Shown: positions 60,483 to 64,000 of the stretch, in pieces
Layout of the letters: the number at the start of each line of letters is the position of its first letter
Numbering within the stretch: the first letter of the stretch is position 1
NCBI RefSeq assembly: GCF_014633365.1
Contig: NC_068351.1
Location: 7,074,907-7,138,906 of the forward strand
Source: Diospyros lotus
Taxonomy: Eukaryota; Streptophyta; Magnoliopsida; Ericales; Ebenaceae
DNA length: 64,000 nt
Direction of reading: 5' to 3'
Notes under the pieces: generated by a model
Told to the model about the DNA's origin: nothing
Seen by the model: the letters and a program-made list of their open reading frames with translations, nothing else
The model's database searches: none
Made by a program: the position numbers and the translations under genes

Positions 60483-60728
60483 TTCGTACTAGAAAACTCG
60501 GATGAAACCAGAAGGGGAAAAGGAGAGAAAAATGAAGGGAAAAATATTCGAAGCAAAGAAGAGGAGAAAGAAAATACACTGCTGCAGGATGAGAAAAGGT
60601 GAAAAAAGCTTTTGATACTGAAATGAAGGAGAAAGACGGGCCAAGAAACTACTGGGTATCCATGGCCGGTCGAAGGGTTTGCTTCAAAGAGAACGAAAAG
60701 TCGAGAGAGAGAAAGGGGCGATGAAAAT

Positions 60729-60778
60729 GGGAGGGGGGAGGGGGGGGAGAGAGAGAGGGGGGGGGGGGGGGGGGGGGG
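60729..60778 (+). repeat. G-rich tract with a 22-base G run upstream of MYB
   Basis: G runs of 6, 8 and 22 bases are separated by A or GAGAGAGA. The tract lies about 250-300 bases upstream of the MYB start codon, in its leader or promoter. The + strand, which is the template for this gene, carries the G's. Confidence 0.9.
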
Positions 60779-60782
60779 TGTT

Positions 60783-61389
60783 AATACTGCAACCCACTAC
60801 TTGGAAGGGGGAATCAAATTAAGGAAACAAAATATAACGTTTGAAAGACGAAAAACAAGAAAAGGAAATGGGTCACTGTGGGGTGGAAGAAAGAGAAAGC
60901 AAAAGAACAAAAAGAAGAGATGAAACCCCACGATTCTCTCTCCCTATCTCTCTCTCTCTATATCCAGCTCTTCATCTGAGGTCAGGTCCTTATTTTGAGA
61001 CTACTGATGATGTCTGTTATCTCCTTTTCCAATCACTTTCTCTCTCTTTCTTCTTTAGAAATAGAGAGAGAGGGAGGGGCGGGGGGGTTGGGAGCATGCA
61101 ACTCGAGACCCGCTCGTGTGGGTTGAGATAGAGTTTTCTGTGCTCTCTCTCTCTCTCTCTCCCTGCATCTATCTATCTTTCCTCGGTCTTCGAGGAAAAC
61201 CAGAGGGTGGTTTGTCTCTTTGTTACTTTGCTTTTGTTTGCTTGGGTTGGGTTTTGTTATTGGTTTCAAAAATGAGGAAACTGCTGCATTTAAACCAAGG
61301 GAGTCTTTGCTATCCCATAACAAACTGCCCCCGCCCCGCCCCGCCCTGCCCCGTCTGTTACCACTCTTCACCTCCTCTTCTAATTTTAT

Positions 61390-61433
<44 letters not shown>

Positions 61434-61978
61434 ACTTCCTACCATTTATTTGCCAAGTTGGTACTTTTGCCCCATTTTGGTATTCTTTTAAATGCCCCTC
61501 TTTTCACAGCCTCAAAATATTTTGAGTTTTTTAAATCACAGTTATTTGCAAAATGAGATCTCTGATACCTAATACGATTCTGTATTATTTTGTGATTAGG
61601 GGGGGAATTATAAAATATTTAATATATTCGTTTGATGTTATTTAAATGAGTTTGCCAAAGTTTATTTACCAAATGTTTCAAAAATTACTTATTTGAGATG
61701 GCAAAAGGTTTTTTCCAAGTAAAAATTATCTATATAATAGTTAGTTGGGTGGGCTAACAATAAAAATCAACCAAACTAACTTCTATTCACACGCTAAATA
61801 TATAAGTAAAAAGGACAATAATTTTGAAAAACTTATTTAACAAAATAAATAACACTTTTTAAATCCTTACGTCTCTTTAAAACTAACACTTTCTGAGTCA
61901 AATTAATTATCTCTTTAGGGGGAAAATCCATTCTGAAATTAACCAAAGTTACAGATGGGCGATTCAAGATCAGAAAAG

Positions 61979-62017
<39 letters not shown>

Positions 62018-64000
62018 CATGCCCAGTCCATGAGGGTTTTTCCTCCAGGGGTAACTTGTTTGACTGTTCCAACTTCCCTTTCCGAGCTTAAATGAATTGA
62101 ATTATTTGAAGGCAGGCCGGCCATCCCCCATCCCCACGGGAAACAACATCAAACCAGGCAGAGGCAATCCCCCTCCCCCTCCTCTCTCTCTTTCTCTCGC
62201 CACGAATAACTCTGACACAGTCGCACGTGCGAGTCCCATCTCCAATATATATTATTATAATTAGCAGGAAACTGGAAATGCCAAGGCTTGCCAAAACAGG
62301 AACAAGATTATGATGATACTGATGGATGGATGGATGGGCTGGCTTAGCTGGGGGGATGGTTTTTTCAAGTAATTAAATGATCTATCAGAGTCTGAAACTG
62401 CTTGCTTGCTTGCAGGTTTAATGGCAGCTGCTGCAAAAGGGCAGGGATTTTTGTTTGGTTTGGGGTTTGTTTCGGGAGGCGTTGATAATCATAATTTAGT
62501 CACATCAGTTGCAGTAAAACAATTTAATGAAGGAATACGAATGAATCATTACTCATGCAGTGAGCCCAATAAACAAAAGGAGGATACCCGAAATAAGAAA
62601 AGAGAAAGTGGAACAGAAAGGAGAAGAGTTGAAAGTAAGTAAAGCGCACGAATGAACGATCAGATCGGATGAGAATCAGATTTAAACCCCCAAAAAAAAA
62701 AAAAAAAAACCCAAAGCAAAGCAAGATCTCGGCTTTCATTGCTCCGAATCCGAGTGTAACAGTAGAGAGACAGAGAGAGGCGCAACAAAAGGAGAGTTGT
62801 TAGAATAGGGTTACGTAATGAGATGATAGAATAAGACCGACTTCTGTTCTTTGGATTCAGTTTTGCTTTCTTTGTTTCTTTCTTCCTTTCTTCCTGCAAC
62901 GCTTTCCCTTTCTTCTTGCTTGCTTGTTTCCAAAATTCATATCCATTTTTCTTCTTTTTTTTTTGTAATTTAATATGCAATATTACATTATTATTATTAT
63001 TATTATTATGAAAGAGTGGCCGGTAGTAAATTTCAACAAAATAAAATAAAGGGTGAAATGGCCAAACGCTTTCATAAATTTTATTAGGATTACAAATTAA
63101 ACAAAAGTAATAGATAAAGCGGAAGGAAAGAGGGAAATGAAATGAAATGAAATATCCACACTTTGACTTCTAAAAAAAAATTAAACAAATTGGGAGCCTA
63201 ATTAAGCTAAGAAATTACAACCATGGATCACATCCCTAACTCCCTCCCACCCATCGTTCCTCATCCAGCCAGCCACCTTTAAAATCAAGCTTTGAAACAC
63301 GTTTCGGGAGGGCAGCATCATATATATGTTCTGTTCCAAAAAGGGGACATCCAAATTAGAGGATTCCCATCGGATATACGTACACAGTCACAATCCACAA
63401 CACAAGACCGACCATACTCAACGATCCTAGCATCAATCAAGACCCCTACCCCCACCCCTACCCCCACCCCCACCCCATCGATAGCACAGGTACGAAAGGA
63501 AAGGCAACCCCGCTTCAAACTTGCTACTCCACAAGACCCTGCACGAATAGTTGCATGGGAACGCAACCCCACAAAGTGTAGAGCTCACACCAACGCAACA
63601 AGCTGCCATATGGTATGGACCTGAGTCAGAAATGAGTTGGAGACTAGTTGCTATGCAAAAATACAAAACTTCTCAAGCACGCGAAGCTGCCAAATGGCCC
63701 TCCAAGATAGTCCAACAACACATCACATTCAAGAGAAGCTGGAGCACTTGTGGAAAGTCCAAACATCTCTAGAGAAGAGGTACGCAACAGATGATAACCA
63801 TTTTTCGTAGAGAGTATGCACCATGTTGTGTATATAATGCCATACCAATACGTCCCCCGAGGTAGACAAGAGCAAATAGCTAGGAATTTGCACAATTTGC
63901 TAGGAAGAGCAAATAACTAACCTAATGAATCTTCCAATGGGAAGAATTCTGGCCCCCGCCAATATTGGCAAACAATCAACTCCAACTCCTTTTAAAAAGA
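60783..64000. other. Upstream of MYB to window end, no supported gene
   Basis: Simple repeats dominate: (CT)n at about 61141-61161 and 61396-61427, (GA)n at about 61981-62011, (GGAT)n near 62322-62336, (TTA)n at about 62988-63009 and a CCCCTA/CCCCCA repeat at about 63443-63476. The last 700 bases are richer in GC and could be part of a neighbouring transcript, but no frame has a recognisable domain. Confidence 0.45.

Noticed and set aside
60126..60602. 158-residue + strand frame over MYB exon 1
   Set aside because: It is antisense to MYB exon 1 and its leader, with CT-repeat composition.
63443..63476. Telomere-like C-rich repeat
   Set aside because: Units are CCCCTA and CCCCCA, not the plant telomere unit CCCTAAA, and the tract is short and isolated.
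63292..63624. 110-residue frame with PTPTPTPTPTP
   Set aside because: The Pro-Thr run is a CCCCTA/CCCCCA microsatellite and the rest has no domain.
1..64000. tRNA, rRNA, CRISPR arrays and well-known plant microRNA sequences
   Set aside because: I looked for them by eye and found none. Absence is not proven without a computed search.

Overview
The window is nuclear DNA of a flowering plant, most likely a eudicot (probably woody, but the species cannot be told from the sequence). It is AT-rich, has spliced genes with GT-AG introns, many microsatellites and several plant-type transposable elements. No prokaryotic, organellar, CRISPR, rRNA or tRNA feature was seen.

Seven host genes can be supported. 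Three small three-exon genes on the + strand (7.1-8.0 kb, 10.3-11.1 kb, 23.8-24.5 kb) encode secreted precursors of about 100 residues. Each ends in a PSY-type peptide (plant peptide containing sulfated tyrosine), with the pattern D-Y-x4-A-N-x2-H-D-P. The second and third are recent duplicates that share promoter, introns and part of the 3' flank. Next come a cycling DOF factor (CDF, 28.8-31.1 kb, +), a class III peroxidase with a single intron (33.7-34.9 kb, +), a WUSCHEL-related homeobox gene of the WOX11/12 type (43.1-44.8 kb, +) and an R2R3-MYB of the MYB105/MYB117/MYB52 group (58.8-60.5 kb, -). These are independently promoted genes. PSY peptides, WOX11 and class III peroxidases all have known roles in root growth, but the sequence does not show that they work together.

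The 11 kb between the duplicated PSY genes is filled by mobile elements: a probable Copia-type solo LTR (13.1-14.5 kb), a decayed minus-strand Gypsy element with two LTRs, a gag piece, an integrase tail and two arrays of internal tandem repeats (14.8-19.2 kb), and a full-length but inactivated RTE-clade LINE with a 17-bp target-site duplication (19.5-22.7 kb).

Further right, 54.5-56.2 kb holds a 1.7 kb mini Copia element with a perfect 5-bp target duplication. Several non-autonomous DNA elements are recognised by inverted ends and, in three cases, candidate target duplications: a hAT-like element at 36.7-37.5 kb (8-bp TTAGTGCA), Tourist-like elements at 24.8-25.5 kb (TAA) and 46.8-47.0 kb (TTA), a GC-rich fold-back at 26.6 kb, and two copies of one fold-back family at 33.2 and 49.7 kb. 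The remaining sequence is AT-rich intergenic DNA in which no gene could be supported.
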